Of a DNA stretch of 64,000 nucleotides, positions 1 through 11,142 are shown in pieces (within the stretch, counting starts at the first letter, position 1; every line of letters begins with the position of its first letter). Source of the DNA: Pollenia angustigena (lineage: Eukaryota; Arthropoda; Insecta; Diptera; Polleniidae); the NCBI GenBank assembly GCA_930367215.1, contig OV884060.1, positions 180,369,253 to 180,433,252 of the forward strand, read 5' to 3'. Under the pieces are notes generated by a model. The model ran no database searches. It was not told the DNA's origin and saw only the letters and a list, made by a program, of their open reading frames with translations. A program made the translations under genes and the position numbers.

Positions 1-401
1 TATTTTAAATTTAATAAAGGCTTGAAAACCAAATTTTCTATGAAAATTTTCCTTAATAAACGATTATTAAATTTTATAATCATTTATGAATATGTTGGCT
101 AAAATATATAGCATATATAAACAATAAATGTACCATATATAATGTGTATGGAAATTAAAAAAAAAAAAATTTTTTTTGAGGAGCTTAAGAAATTGCATTT
201 GGTGCGGAAACTTTTTTGGCCAAAACGGCCTAAAAAAATTATTTTCATTATCAATACATACTAAATTGCCCATTGTCCAAAAAAAGTCATTACCCTAATT
301 AAAAAAACATAACAAAAAGGTTAAATAAAATATAAGACCAGTTTAATATACATCTTTTTAAATAAGCAATTTACGATTTCCTTGTGAGGCAAATTTAGAC
401 A
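1..401. other. AT-rich sequence without a gene
   Basis: I see no coding signal, splice pattern or paired termini in this stretch. It is A/T homopolymer-rich. The only local feature is a word near 61-80 that resembles one at about 930-955 inside the neighbouring foldback element. Confidence 0.5.
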
Positions 402-1396
402 GTACACTGAGAAAATTTAACCGTAAAATCAAAGAAAATACACTTTGTTCCAAAGACTTTAATTGGTCAGATTGTGCGCAAAGATCTTTAGATTCCCATG
501 AAATGTATACTTAAAATCAAAGACTTAAAATCTTGTGTCAAGGATGTACGTCTTTGGAAACACATGAAGAAAGTCCTTAAACTAAGGAAAAAGTATTTTG
601 GCTCAAAGACTTTCATTCGTTAGTCTTAAGACTTGAATTTTTGATTTTAAGTTCAATTTTCATTGTAACAAAGACGTAATTTTAACATTATTACAAAGAA
701 ACGCAATTAAATGCAACGAAAAAGAAAAAAAAGACAAGCACAAGGCGCATATGCACAATTGAGCGTTCCTATCGACTGACTTACAATTAATGACAACCAT
801 GAAAACAATTCTTTTTATTTTTTACATACATATATTGTAATCAATCGGCTACACTTGTTTCGTTATGCATTCGTATACAAATTTAACTTTGAAGACTAAA
901 TTCTTTAAAGATACACGCCTGTATTTATAATAAACGTTTGTTAAATTTAATAATCGTTTATAAATACGAGGGACTTTATCTTTATTTTTTTTACCGCTCT
1001 TGTTTACCGTTGCAAGCAAACATGTGTGAACAAGCAAACATGTTCACTTATGCATTGAAGACAAAATTCTTTAAAGTTACAGACTTTGTTTTTGTAGCAA
1101 GGATGCTTAGCTTTAAAAAAAAACAAAGAAAAGACTTTAATTTTAAATAAGTTTTTCAATCCCTTATAAGCAAAGAAATTAATCGGTGAAGCAAATATTT
1201 TATCTTTACGGAAAAGATAATTTCTTTGATTAAGCTCCAAAGAATTTTAGTCGTTTGTGTTGAAGACGCACCATTTGCTTGTTTAAAGAATAAATCATTG
1301 ATGCTAGGATTTTTCCTTCAAACAAATATATTTTCGTTACAATTTTACAAAGACGTTTTTTCTTTGATTTTAAAGCTTTTAATTTTCTCAGTGTAC
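402..1396. mobile_element. 995-bp foldback/MITE-like element with long terminal inverted repeats
   Basis: The left end reads GTACACTGAGAAAATTTAAC and the right end is its imperfect reverse complement (…ATTTTCTCAGTGTAC). The similarity extends about 45 bp inward through an AAAATCAAAGAAAA word. The interior holds many CAAAGACTTT/AAAGACGT words on both strands and a direct repeat (GAAGACWAAATTCTTTAAAG at about 890 and 1057), so the whole element can fold back. No transposase ORF is visible. No clear target duplication is seen, so the superfamily is left open. Confidence 0.7.
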
Positions 1397-1524
1397 CTAC
1401 CGTCTATCTTCTGTCATTGTTGATCCGAGCCATGTTTTTATTCGACGAAGGGTAGGAAATGACCTTCCGCTCGTAGCTTTACTGACGAGCATTGAAACGA
1501 AAATTTGAAATATTTTTCTTAGAT

Positions 1525-2590
1525 TTGGCTAGGTACCTTTATCACAGTTTATTAAAACATCTACAACGTTATCTAATAGACCAGGCTCAAGTTTAGATTT
1601 TAGTAGGTGTTTATCTCTTTTATCAAATATTATCAGCTCATCAGCTAGTTGTGGTTTTAAAAATTTTGTATCTGTATATGACTTGATTACACTTTGAGGT
1701 AGAAGTTTAGGTAGGTTCAATACATTTAGGATATCTATTGGGAAAGTTGTTATGAGATCTTCTAGAATAAATTCAATAAGAGGAATGTAACCTACAACTC
1801 GGTAGTAATCTTCAACATTTTGGATGTGATTATTTCGGTAAAATCTTGTCTTTTCGATAGGAACCTCGATTTAAAAGCAAATAACTTTAACTTTTTCAAA
1901 TATCGCTTTAAATTGTTCTTCGGCTTTATTTCTTTTTTCTTCAAGGCACATGATTAAAATTTTGATAAGGCTTGATTTTTTGGAAGATCTATTTCGTGCT
2001 TTTGTAAAATGATACTAAGCGGCTGTGTTACAATAAGTACCACACTTAATATGTATATTCCGCAAATAAATTTAAAAGTACTAAGTGAGTTCCTTAATAT
2101 AGAGGTAGCGATACTACCTTACCACTCAGATATTTTTTCCAAAGCTTCTACGATATAATGTACACTTGATGCAAAGACGCATAATGAAGAGTTTGGATCC
2201 CAAATACTTTGCTAAAACTGTTTTTCGCTTGGGATGATTATATTTAAAAAATTTTGTCGTTTCTTTAACAAATGATACAACTTTTTGTACTAATGCCACT
2301 TTGTTGCTTTTAGATATTGAGTAGTTCGATTAATGGGAATAGCAAAGCGTTTGTTTCGCTTTTGTCGCTTTTCCAGAAATTTTGAACAGCTCCATTTTCT
2401 GCTGACATCAGAAGACACCCATCTGTTCCATCTCCTACACAATTTTTTTTGTTAAGACCAAAATTTGTCAAAGCTTTAAGAACTATTGATGACAGTGCCT
2501 TCGCATCAATTGACACATCAACTTCATGAATATCCTTTGAAGCCTCTTCAAATGCGTTTACAACAAAGCCAATAAATTCTTACCTAAAAA
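1525..2590 (-). pseudogene. hAT-type transposase remnant (ZMYM1/52-kDa-repressor-like)
   Basis: Two blocks match the hAT transposase fold. The 3' block (about 1875 down to 1529) reads without stops. It contains NVEDYYRVVGYIPLIEF, then FPIDILNVLNLPKLLPQ, as in hAT proteins that continue from an EEYY…IPFLDHFI segment. The upstream block (about 2516 down to 2310) has GDGTDGCLLMSAENGAVQ, the counterpart of the family's GQGYDGA.NMSG…GVQ catalytic-core motif. The interval between them contains stops and frame changes, so the gene is dead. The N-terminal zinc-finger/BED region is not recognised. The hAT assignment is from motif memory; the exact clade is uncertain. Confidence 0.65.
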
Positions 2591-2759
2591 CTTTTTGTTG
2601 TATGTTGAAATATCTTAAAGATAAGGAAATCTGGCTTTTCCCCGACAAATCTGATTCATATAACACATAAATATAAACATAAATATTGCAAATACAAAGG
2701 CTTTTTAATAAATCAACCGTACGCATTATCAAGTCAAACGTTTAGTCTTTGAATATACA

Positions 2760-2972
2760 GGGGTGTGCTGGAAATCGCAAACGCAAAACGCAAGAATTTT
2801 AAAAGTCGTTTTTTAGCAAGATTTCTGTCATAAAATAATTTTTTGACAAATATTATATTTACAAACATTTCTCTATTAAACAGAATTTTATAAAAAAAAT
2901 TATAAAAATTTGATTTAAAGCGTATTATAAACAGCCTCCAAATTCTTGCGTTTGCGATTTCCAGCACACCCC
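2760..2972. mobile_element. Short MITE with 30-bp terminal inverted repeats
   Basis: GGGGTGTGCTGGAAATCGCA at 2760 is mirrored by its reverse complement ending at 2972, and the match continues through AACGCAAGAATT. The core is AT-rich and non-coding. It lies just upstream (in minus-strand terms) of the hAT remnant and may be a separate insertion. No clean target duplication is seen. Confidence 0.7.
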
Positions 2973-3280
2973 CCATAGATGGCACCTGCTGGGATTGAAT
3001 GTAGAATAATAAGTATTTGAATACGGTAAACTAGATGTTTCATTGGAAATATCTAATAAATAACTATTAGGATTAAGATATGGATACTTATTGAAAATCG
3101 TTAGAGATTCAATAAAAAAAATAAAAAAATACTTATTGTAAATTTCGTTAGAGATTCCACAAAAAAAAAAAACAAAAAAAACCTTGTTGGGACTTCCAAA
3201 AATTTTGTACATTAAAAAAAACATTATTATTGGGAATTCTTGTATTATCGAAATTAACAAAACATATTTTTATAATTTAC

Positions 3281-3326
3281 GGGGGGAAATTTCCTTATTC
3301 CCCCCCCCCCCCTGAATCCGCGCCTG
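3281..3326. other. Poly-C tract with hAT-like terminus
   Basis: A GGGGGGAAATTTCC segment leads into a run of about 14 C and then CTGAATCCGCGCCTG. Read on the minus strand this starts CAGGCGCGGATTCAGGGGGG, the form of a hAT terminal repeat (CAGNG…). It lies on the 5' side of the minus-strand hAT remnant, so it could be that element's 5' terminus. I could not find the partner terminus. Confidence 0.35.
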
Positions 3327-3427
3327 TTTTGTAGGGACTGTGAAAACAATGACTTTATTTTGTGCTTAAAATTTGGTTTTTTCTGTTCCTGTAATTTTGT
3401 CTCTTAATGAGAGAAATTTATGCTTGC

Positions 3428-4808
3428 CAGTGTTGCCACTTTGTGGGTAATTACCCGAATTTGGTATAATTTTTACGGTCGTGGGTAGAGCGTGGGTAAT
3501 TTCTCTTAGGTGTAATTCAGGTGTAATTTGAAATTCTTACTTCAGATACCCAAATAAAATTAAGATTAGATTTCAGTGATGACATTTATTTCTTTTTAAA
3601 TATTGTTGCTAAAAAATGCACAGCCTGCTGAACCAAATCTCGGTTTCTTTTTAAGAAACGACTTCAAAAATTAAACATACATATATTTTAAAATGTTTCG
3701 TAATGTATGTCGCAAGATGGACCTTTTAATTTGGATAACGATGCCTATCATAGTGATTTAGAACCTGAAGTTTATTGAAAAAAAGTTATTCAAACTAAAA
3801 ACTTGCCTGGGGGATGATATGTTTCCAATATTACAACATATACATAAATAATTTTATTTCTATCTGGCTATTTTTTAATACTTTAGTTTGAAGAATATTT
3901 AACGCCCTTTACAGTTGTAAACCTGAATTACGAAAGGGACAGCTGTATAAAACTCTGCAGGCATTTTGTTTACTAAATAAGGTATAAAGGGTATTTTTTA
4001 AGACCATGAAACTTAAAATGGTAGACAACATAACAAAAAAAGTTAATTTAAATCGCAGATTGATACACGGCATTACCATTTGAAACTGATTTAAAACAAA
4101 TAGGCACCGCACCGCGCCTGTCCTTGACGAAACGCATTGCAGACGTCCAATTTTGTTTCTCTTTTTCGAATAAAATGAACAATGTTGACCTCCAAGACTA
4201 CGATTGTTGCTGGTTTATCAGCATTAACCAGTGACTTCACAGCCCTACGGAAAACAATCAATAAGTGTCACATCGCACGGCCTTGAAGTCTAATTGCCAG
4301 TTTATTTTCTCTAAATCAACACATCGCCTTCATTTGCATCATTTAAATCATGAAGTCAGCTTTAAGTTGCAAAAATCGATGGCTGATTTTCAAAGTATAT
4401 TTGGATAATTTGGTGGCGTTGTTCAAGCATGAATATATTCATGATTATGTGCCCGATCAAAAAGTGAAAACAGTATGACAGTTCGTTTGATAGCTAACCT
4501 TTCGTAACCTAACCTTATATTCCCTAGATATATACAACCAAATGTGGAAGTTAAACTCATTATTTTAGCAGTTTTATTTTATGTTTTTTAAATTTTTAAG
4601 TCTTTCATGTTATTTTTGTTAATTTAAATAAAATTAACAGTTTGACTAATATTGATCTTCTTTTAATGAGTTATTTGTGTTTTTGCTTCTTTGTAAATGT
4701 CTTTTTATTAAATAAAACTTAAATTTTATATCAGGTGTAATTTTATTTAAATCGGGTAATTTTGCTTCATCTCAAGTGTAATTTTGAATCTTGCTGGTGG
4801 TAACACTG
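3428..4808. mobile_element. hAT-family element with perfect 8-bp target duplication (copy 1)
   Basis: The element begins CAGTGTTGCCACTTTGTGGG and ends …GCTGGTGGTAACACTG, giving inverted CAGTGTTRCCAC termini. It is flanked on both sides by ATGCTTGC (3420-3427 and 4809-4816). The 8-bp duplication plus CAGTGTT termini are diagnostic for hAT. Subterminal GGTGTAATT/GGGTAATT words recur near both ends. There is no hAT transposase inside, so it is non-autonomous. Instead it carries a mariner-like transposase remnant at about 4090-4290. A second, shorter copy of the same family lies at 32339-32744 in the opposite orientation. Confidence 0.88.
4090..4290 (-). pseudogene. Mariner-like DDE transposase C-terminal remnant
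   Basis: On the minus strand an RCDVTLIDCFP segment (family form SCDLTPLDYFLWG) is followed, one frame over, by AVKSLVNADKPATIVVLEV. The family has WGAVKS.VYADKP.TID.LE.NI here. The tail KDRRGAVPI corresponds to the family's SRGGHL region. Frameshifts and stops make it a pseudogene. It sits wholly inside the hAT element at 3428-4808, so it was there before, or was carried along when, that element moved. Related fragments occur at 29060-29465 and 44526-44620. Confidence 0.6.
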
Positions 4809-4840
4809 ATGCTTGCTCTCATTTTCACGAACTTTACCCA

Positions 4841-5225
4841 AAAAGTAAAAAAACAGAGCTAATGTGTATGTGTGCGTTAAATTTTCTTAAGAAAGTTTTT
4901 TTTATGTCTAAAGAACGGTAAGAGAAATACTGTCCAAATTTGGTACACATAGCTGGGTTATTAATAAACAACCTGTCTTTAAATATTGGCGGGATTGGAA
5001 AAGTGGGCGCGGCACCGCCCGCACGAAGACATAGATTTCTATATACATATCTGGAAAACGGCAAGAGACAAAGTTTACAAAGTAGATACAATTATCTTGG
5101 TTATAAACACACAACATCCGACAAAAGAACGGTTTTTTTTTATAATTTTCTGAACTTAACGCACTATGGTAAAGGGTATATTAGATTCGGCATAGCTGAA
5201 TATAGAAGCCTTATTCATCGTCCAG
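4841..5225 (+). mobile_element. Helentron/DINE-1-like repeat, divergent family
   Basis: The 3' part reads GGGTATATTAGATTCGGCATAGCTGAATATAGAAG. The ATTCGGCATAGCTGAAT hairpin followed by ATAG resembles the 3' hairpin of fly Helentron-associated repeats. Upstream lies a GGCGGGATTGG…GTGGGCGCGGCACCGCCC segment similar in style to the following Helitron-like elements. The 5' boundary is uncertain. The 115-codon ORF on the + strand across this repeat is not credible as a gene. Confidence 0.4.
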
Positions 5226-5378
5226 ATTTGAATTTTTTGTTGCTGCAATTTTTGATGTTTATAGGTGCGAAGATTGGGGAGGTGTAGTTAGATTTATGTA
5301 AATACTCTGCAATTCTGTTTTGTAATTCTCACACTGTTCAACTTAAAGTTGGCTGTAGGTGCATTTGTATCTACATAT

Positions 5379-6714
5379 GATATATATAAAAATGAAAAAT
5401 ATTTGTATGTTTGTTTGTTTGTTTGTTTGTGTGTTTGTTTGTTGGCTTATAGACTCCTAAACTACTGAACCGATTTTCCTGAAATTTTTACAGTAACATC
5501 ATGTGAGCCCTAAAAATAAAATAGGCTACTTATTTTTTCGATAGGGGCAGGGGAATTGGTATCCCCCATTGGATGCCAATATTAAATATCGCATATCTTA
5601 AGAGCCGCTGCACGCATTTTGTTGAACTTTTAGTAGTAGGATCTCTTAAGCCCCAAAATTTAAATAAAATAGTAGCGGGGGAAGTGGTTCTCCCCATAGG
5701 CCGCCAATGTTTAATATAGCATATCTAAAGAACTGTTATAGTGAGAATGTTCAAACTATGTAGAAGTCACTCTTATGGTATACTACTCTATTGAGAATAA
5801 AAATAAAGCGGTAGGCGCAGGGGGGGAAATACCTCCCATAGGATGCATATATTAAATATCGATCAACTGAAGAACTATTAAAGGGACAGTCTTCAAACGT
5901 GGTTAAAGCTACTATTATGGTAAAATATAAATTTCAATATAAAAATGGGCGGGGTTGACAGGGGAGGAGCAGTACCCCTCATAGATAGAAATATAATTAA
6001 GAGCCGCTGCACGCATTTTGTTGAACTTTTGGTAGTAGGATCTTCAGAGCCCCAAAATTGAAATAAAATAGCAGCGGGGGAAGTGGTACCCGCCATAGGA
6101 CGCCAATGGTTAATATCGCATATCTTAAGAACTTTTATAGTGAGAATGTTCAAACTTTGCAGAAGTCTCTCTTATGGTATACAACACTTTTGAAAATAAA
6201 AATAAAGCGGGTAGGCGCAAGGGGGGAACTACCGTCCATAGGATGCATAAATTAAATATCGCTCAACAGAAGAACTATTAAAGGGAGAGTCTTCAAACGT
6301 GGTTACAGCTACTACTATGGTAAACTATAAATTTCAATATAAAAATGGGCGGGGTAGACAGAGGAGGAGCAGTACACCTCATAGATAGCAATATTAATAA
6401 GAGCCGCTGCAAGCAATTTGTTGAACTTTTGGTAGTAGGATCTTCTGAGCCCCAAAATTAAAACAAAATAGCAGCGGGGGAAGTGTTACCCCCCATAGGA
6501 CGCCAATGTTTAATATCGGATATCTAAAAAGCTATTAAAGTTAGAATGTTCAAACTTTGTAGAAGTCTCTCTTATGGTATACTACACTTTTGAAAATAAA
6601 AATAAAGCGGGAAGGCGCAGGGGGGAAAAACCTTCCATAGGATGCATATATTAAATATCTCTCAACTGAAGAAGTGGTTTAAGCAGTGTAGCGAAGCCCA
6701 CCGGGTTAAGCTAG
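5379..6714 (+). mobile_element. Non-autonomous Helitron-like element 1
   Basis: The 5' part has a (TGTT)n run and a segment with ACTGAACCGATTTTCCTGAA. The 3' end is GTGTAGCGAAGCCCACCGGG then TTAAGCTAG. A short GC hairpin followed by CTAG and then T is the Helitron 3' signature, and rolling-circle insertion leaves no target duplication. The interior is about three units of a 400-bp tandem repeat; the landmark GCCGCTGCACGCATTTTGTT recurs near 5604, 6003 and (imperfectly) 6403. No Rep/helicase ORF is seen. Confidence 0.72.
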
Positions 6715-7863
6715 TATGATATAAAAATTAATAATGTTTGTATGTTTGTTTGTTTGTATGTTGGCTTATAGACTCCTAAACTACTGAACCGATTTTCCTG
6801 AAATTTTTACAGTAGCATCACGTGAGCCCTAAAAATAAAATAGGCTTCTTATTTTTTCGATAGGGCAGGGGAATTGGTACCCCCCATTGGATGCCAATGT
6901 TAAATATCGCATATCTTAAGAACTGTTATAGTGAGAATGTTCAAACTTTGTAGAAGTCACTCTTATGGTATACTACACTATTGAAAATATAAATAAAGCT
7001 GGCAGGTGCAGGGGGGGGAATTACTTCTCATAGGATACATATATTAAATATCGTTCAATTGAAGATTTATTAAAGGGAGAGTCTTCAAACGTCGTTAAAG
7101 CTACTATTATAGCAAACTTTAAATTTCAGTATAGTAATGGGCGGGGTGGACAGAGGAGGAGCAGTTCCCCTCATAGATAGTAATATTAATAAGAGCCGCT
7201 GCACGCATTTTGTTGAACTTTTGGTAGTAGGATCTTCTGAGCCCCAAAATTGAAAAAAATAGCAGCGGGGGAAGTGTAACCCCCCATAGGACGCCAATGT
7301 TTAATATCGCATATCTTGAAAACTGTTATAGGGAGAATGTTCCAACTTTTTAGAAGTCACTCTTATGGTATACTACACTATTGAAAATAAAAATTAAGCG
7401 GGAAGGGAAATTAAAATAGGCAGGGGGGAAATACCTCCCATAGGATGCATATATTAAATATAGCTCAAATGAAAAACTATTAAAGGGAGAATCTTCAAAC
7501 GTGGTTAAAGCTACTAATATGGCAAACTTTAAATTTCAATAAAGAAATGGGCGGGGTAGACTGAGGAGGAGCAGTACCCCTCATAGATAGAAATATAATT
7601 TAGAGCCGCTGCACTCATTTTGTTGAACTTTTTGTAGTATGATCTTCTGAACCCCAAAATTGAAATAAAATAGCAGCGGGGAAATGTTACCCCCCATAGG
7701 ACGCCAATGTTTAATATCGCATATCTTAAGAACTGTTATAGTAATAATGTTCAAACTTAGTAGAAGTCACTCCTAAAAACCTTCCATAGGATGCATATAT
7801 TAAATATCTCTCAAATGAAGAAGTGGTTAAAGCAGTGTAGCGAAGCGCAGCGGGTTAAGCTAG
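6715..7863 (+). mobile_element. Non-autonomous Helitron-like element 2, directly abutting element 1
   Basis: It has the same layout as element 1: a TGTT-rich start, ACTGAACCGATTTTCCTGAA, internal 400-bp units (landmarks near 7195 and 7604) and a 3' end …GCGAAGCGCAGCGGGTTAAG then CTAG at 7860-7863. It begins within a few bases of the CTAG of element 1, so the two lie head to tail. The COX7C-like start codon is 286 bp further on. Confidence 0.72.
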
Positions 7864-8148
7864 TTTATACATAAAATATAAAAAGGAGAAGAGGAAACAC
7901 AAGATGGAAACACAAAAAATTGCAGAACAGAATTTTAAAAATTGCAGCAAGAAGAATTGCAAGTCTGAAAGATGACTGACTTACTTGTATTAAAAATACT
8001 TTGTGCATATATTTAAAAAAATATTTTGAATAATCTTTGATACATTTTTAAAATTCTTTATCAAAATATTGTTATCATTAATCAAAATTATTAATTTCCT
8101 TTAATTTTATTTGTGTGTTGAATTTGCTTTAATATAAAAAGTAATTAA

Positions 8149-8463
8149 ATGTTGGTTCTCTCAAAATATTTAGTGAAAAATGTTTTTTCCAATACTGCAT
8201 TGAATAAAAAACCCCTTGTGCGTTTCTATAAAGGTGGTATACCTGGTTGTGTAAGTTAACATTTGGTTGGCCCAATTGTTTGATCATATAATATCTAATT
8301 GAATTTAAATTATAATTGCTAGAACCTACCATTTCGGAAATCTATGGATAATCCTATGAGATTTACAGCATTTTTTGTATTGGCAGGTGTTATTGGTTTT
8401 GGAGCACCCTGGCTAGTGGTAATGCATCAAATGTTAAGGCCCTATGATTATGAGGTGGATTAA
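8149..8463 (+). CDS. Cytochrome c oxidase subunit 7C-like protein (two exons)
   Basis: Exon 1 is 8149-8250 (34 codons) and ends in phase 0 at the donor GTAAGT. The intron is 8251-8322 (72 bp) and ends TTGCTAG. Exon 2 is 8323-8460 (46 codons), with stop TAA at 8461-8463. The 80-residue product starts with a basic, acid-free mitochondrial presequence (about residues 1-27), then GGIPG-C-NLPF, the family landmark just before the membrane helix. One transmembrane helix follows (about residues 47-68) with GFGAPWLVVMHQML, matching the COX7C ending (…AAPF.[IV]VRHQLL). COX7C is a small nuclear-encoded inner-membrane subunit of respiratory complex IV. Unusual points are Met where the family has Arg before HQ, and an acidic tail (PYDYEVD) beyond the usual end. 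This suggests a divergent paralogue, such as the male-biased COX7C duplicates known in flies, rather than the main housekeeping copy. I recognised it by translation only. Confidence 0.82.
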
Positions 8464-8582
8464 TGGAATTTCTTTACTAAAATTTTGATATTTAATTTTT
8501 TTTTGTGAATTTTATTTAATTGATAACACGGAGAATTGATTTCAAGAATTTGGTTATTTACCTATGTACCTAAAAATAATCA

Positions 8583-8807
8583 GCCATGTCACAGAGTACA
8601 ATTCCGTTCGGAAACGGAATTTATTCCGTATTTTGGTGCTTCAGAAAATGACTAAAAAATGTTTCGGAATGAAACCATTTTTGTTTTCATGAACGGTATG
8701 GGAGTTGTCTGTATCTGAAAGACCATAAAACTATCAAAATACACTTTCCATCAACAAACAAATATGTTTTCTTCAATTCAGAACGGAATTGTACTCTGTG
8801 ACATGGC
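8583..8807. mobile_element. 225-bp palindromic MITE
   Basis: A 27-bp perfect terminal inverted repeat starts GCCATGTCACAGAGTACAAT at 8583 and is mirrored at 8781-8807. The interior contains further GGAAACGGAAT/ATTCCG words. It lies 120 bp after the COX7C-like stop. The AGAGTAC word also marks the ends of repeats near 25840, 27280, 45505 and 46358. Confidence 0.78.
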
Positions 8808-9195
8808 CCAAAATTTAGTTTTCTTAAAGTAAAAAACATTTAGCTTAGCTCCATACAGGCGAACCCGAATTAACTCTCACATAAGTCTTCTAAATATATT
8901 TGAATTCGTTATTAATAAGATTTCCGTAAGACGTGTTAAGTTCCCATTTTTTTTTTCATATTTGATAAATACACTGAGATTTATTGTTGAGGGAAAGCTA
9001 GCTTCTATGCGCATTTCACTGGTTGCTTAGGCCAGCTCATCAGGAAACCTTTTCCAAAGATTTTAGAAAAGCCAAAAATATTGTACAAATAAAACCCTAA
9101 AAGCGAATTAGTCGTACTTGTACCGGTTCATTATTAGTAATATGAAAAAAATATCTTGATTATAGTCCTTTAAAAATCATATGAGAAAATCGATG

Positions 9196-9797
9196 ATTTA
9201 CGGGTGTGTTCTAGAATCCGAATCCACTCGAAAGTGGATTACTTTAGCATTTTTGGTGTTCTGCATTTCACATCCACAAGTTTTTATTCGTTTTCAATTA
9301 GAGTAGTAATGAGTTGGTGAAAGTAAAACGAATCGACTTTTATTCTAATATTTGGTAACATTTTTAACAAAAAAATGAATTTTCTTTTTAGCTTAAAATC
9401 TTCTTTATCCAATTTAATCACAAATATATCGTTATCTAAAATGCAAAAGTCCCTAACTTACCCTAAATTTAAAATCGACTTTTTCATTATTTTGATGTAC
9501 GGGTATGTTCTAGAATCCGAATCCACTCGAAAGTGGATTACTTTAGCATTTTTGGTGTTCTGCATTTCACATCCACAAGTTTTTATTCGTTTTCAATTAG
9601 AGTAGTAATGGGTTGGTAAAAGTAAAACGAATCGACTTTTATTCTAATATTTGATAACATTTTTAACAAAAAAATAAATTTTGTTGTTAGCTTAAAATCT
9701 TCTTTATCCAATTTAATCAAAAATATATCGTTATCTAAAATGCAAAAGTCCCTAACTTACCCTAAATTTAAAATCTACTTTTTCATTATTTTAATGT
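9196..9797. repeat. Tandem duplication of a ~300-bp unit
   Basis: Two adjacent copies (about 9196-9493 and 9499-9797) each run from GTTCTAGAATCCGAATCCAC through CATTTCACATCCACAAG and TCCAATTTAATCA to TTTTTCATTATTTT. They are nearly identical, so the duplication is recent. A diverged third copy of the first part lies at about 10520-10625. Confidence 0.75.
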
Positions 9798-11142
9798 AAT
9801 TACAGCTGATTTTTTTTTAACGATTTTTATGTTATTTTCAGACAATTTGTTTTTTTAATCGATTTAGTGATCTCAAATTAGTTTTTTTGTTTGTTTAAAA
9901 TTGTGCGATTTTCGCGAATTTTAGCCATGTTCGCGATAGAAGCGATTTGTTTTAGAAAGTTTTCTGATTCTTTACAGCTTTACCGATTTATAATAAATAG
10001 TAGACTTTGTTATCATGCTGATGTTAGCAAATTTTTGCGAATTTCCGCGAATTTAGCAATTTTTAACTAATTTTTGCCAATCCTTATAGCTTTAGGGACT
10101 TTTAATCAATTATGTATATGGCTGGTTTGAAATACATATTAAAAATTTACGCGATTTTTGCAAATTTTTTTTTTTTGTTATTTTCCAGCATTTTTTTTTA
10201 CCGATTTAGCGATTTCAAATAAATTTTAGTGTTTGTTTAAAAGTTTGCAATTTTTCGCGAATTTTAGCCATATTCGCGATAGAAGCTATTTTTTCCTGTG
10301 ATTCTTTTCAACTTTCACGATTTTAAAAAAATATTAAACATGCTGAGGTTAGCAAATTAGCGATCTTTAGTCCAAAAAAAGTTTTTTCGAAGAAAAACTT
10401 CGAATACACAAAAACATGCGGATTTGAGAACACCAATTTATGAATTATGCGGATTTAAAAATTTTTTCGTTTTCAATGCGAGTCGAAACCTAGAACATAC
10501 CTGTTAAAGGACATTTTCGGTTGTGTTCTAGAATCCGAAATCAGTCTAAAGTGGATTTCTTCAGCATTTTTGATGTTGTGCATTTCACATCCATGTTGTT
10601 TTTATTCGTTTTTAATTAGAGTGGTAACGGGCTGGTGAAAGTAAAACGAATCAATCGACTTTTATTCTAGTGTGTGATAACATTTTTAACAAAAAAATAA
10701 ATTTTAAAAAATATATCGTTATCTTAAACGCAAAGGGCCCTTGATGATTGATGTATTTATAGCTCATTTTTTTTTAACGATTTTTATGTTATTTTCAGAG
10801 AATTTATTATTTTATCGATTCAGCGATCTTAAATTAGTTTTTGGGTTTGTTTGCAATTTTTCGCGAATTTTAACCATGTTTGCGATAGAAGCGATTTGTT
10901 CCTGTAAGTTTTCTGTTCCTTTACAGCTTTTCTTTTACGATATATAATAAATAGTAGACTTTGCTATCATGCCGCTGTTAGCAAATTTTTGCAAACTTCC
11001 GCGAATTTGGCAATATTTACCGAGTTTTTGCCATTCTTTATAGTTTTAGGGACTTTTAATCAAATTTATGGCTGGTTTATGAATTATGCGGATTCAAAAA
11101 ATGTTTCGTTTTCAATTCGAGTCGAAACGTAGATCATACCTG
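9499..11142. mobile_element. Pair of TIR elements with internal GCGA-rich tandem repeats
   Basis: GGGTATGTTCTAGAATCCGA at about 9500 pairs with CGAGTCGAAACCTAGAACAT ending near 10500. A second pair runs from about 10513 (GTTGTGTTCTAGAATCCG) to 11142 (…GATCATACCTG). Inside, an internal unit with GCGAATTTTAGCCATGTTCG and GATAGAAGCGATTTG recurs near 9915, 10257 and 10863, with a fourth near 11490 outside the second pair. No transposase is seen. Confidence 0.55.

Noticed and set aside
4940..5287. 115-codon + strand ORF
   Set aside because: It coincides with a Helentron-like repeat and its hairpin. The sequence has no domain and both strands are open by chance.
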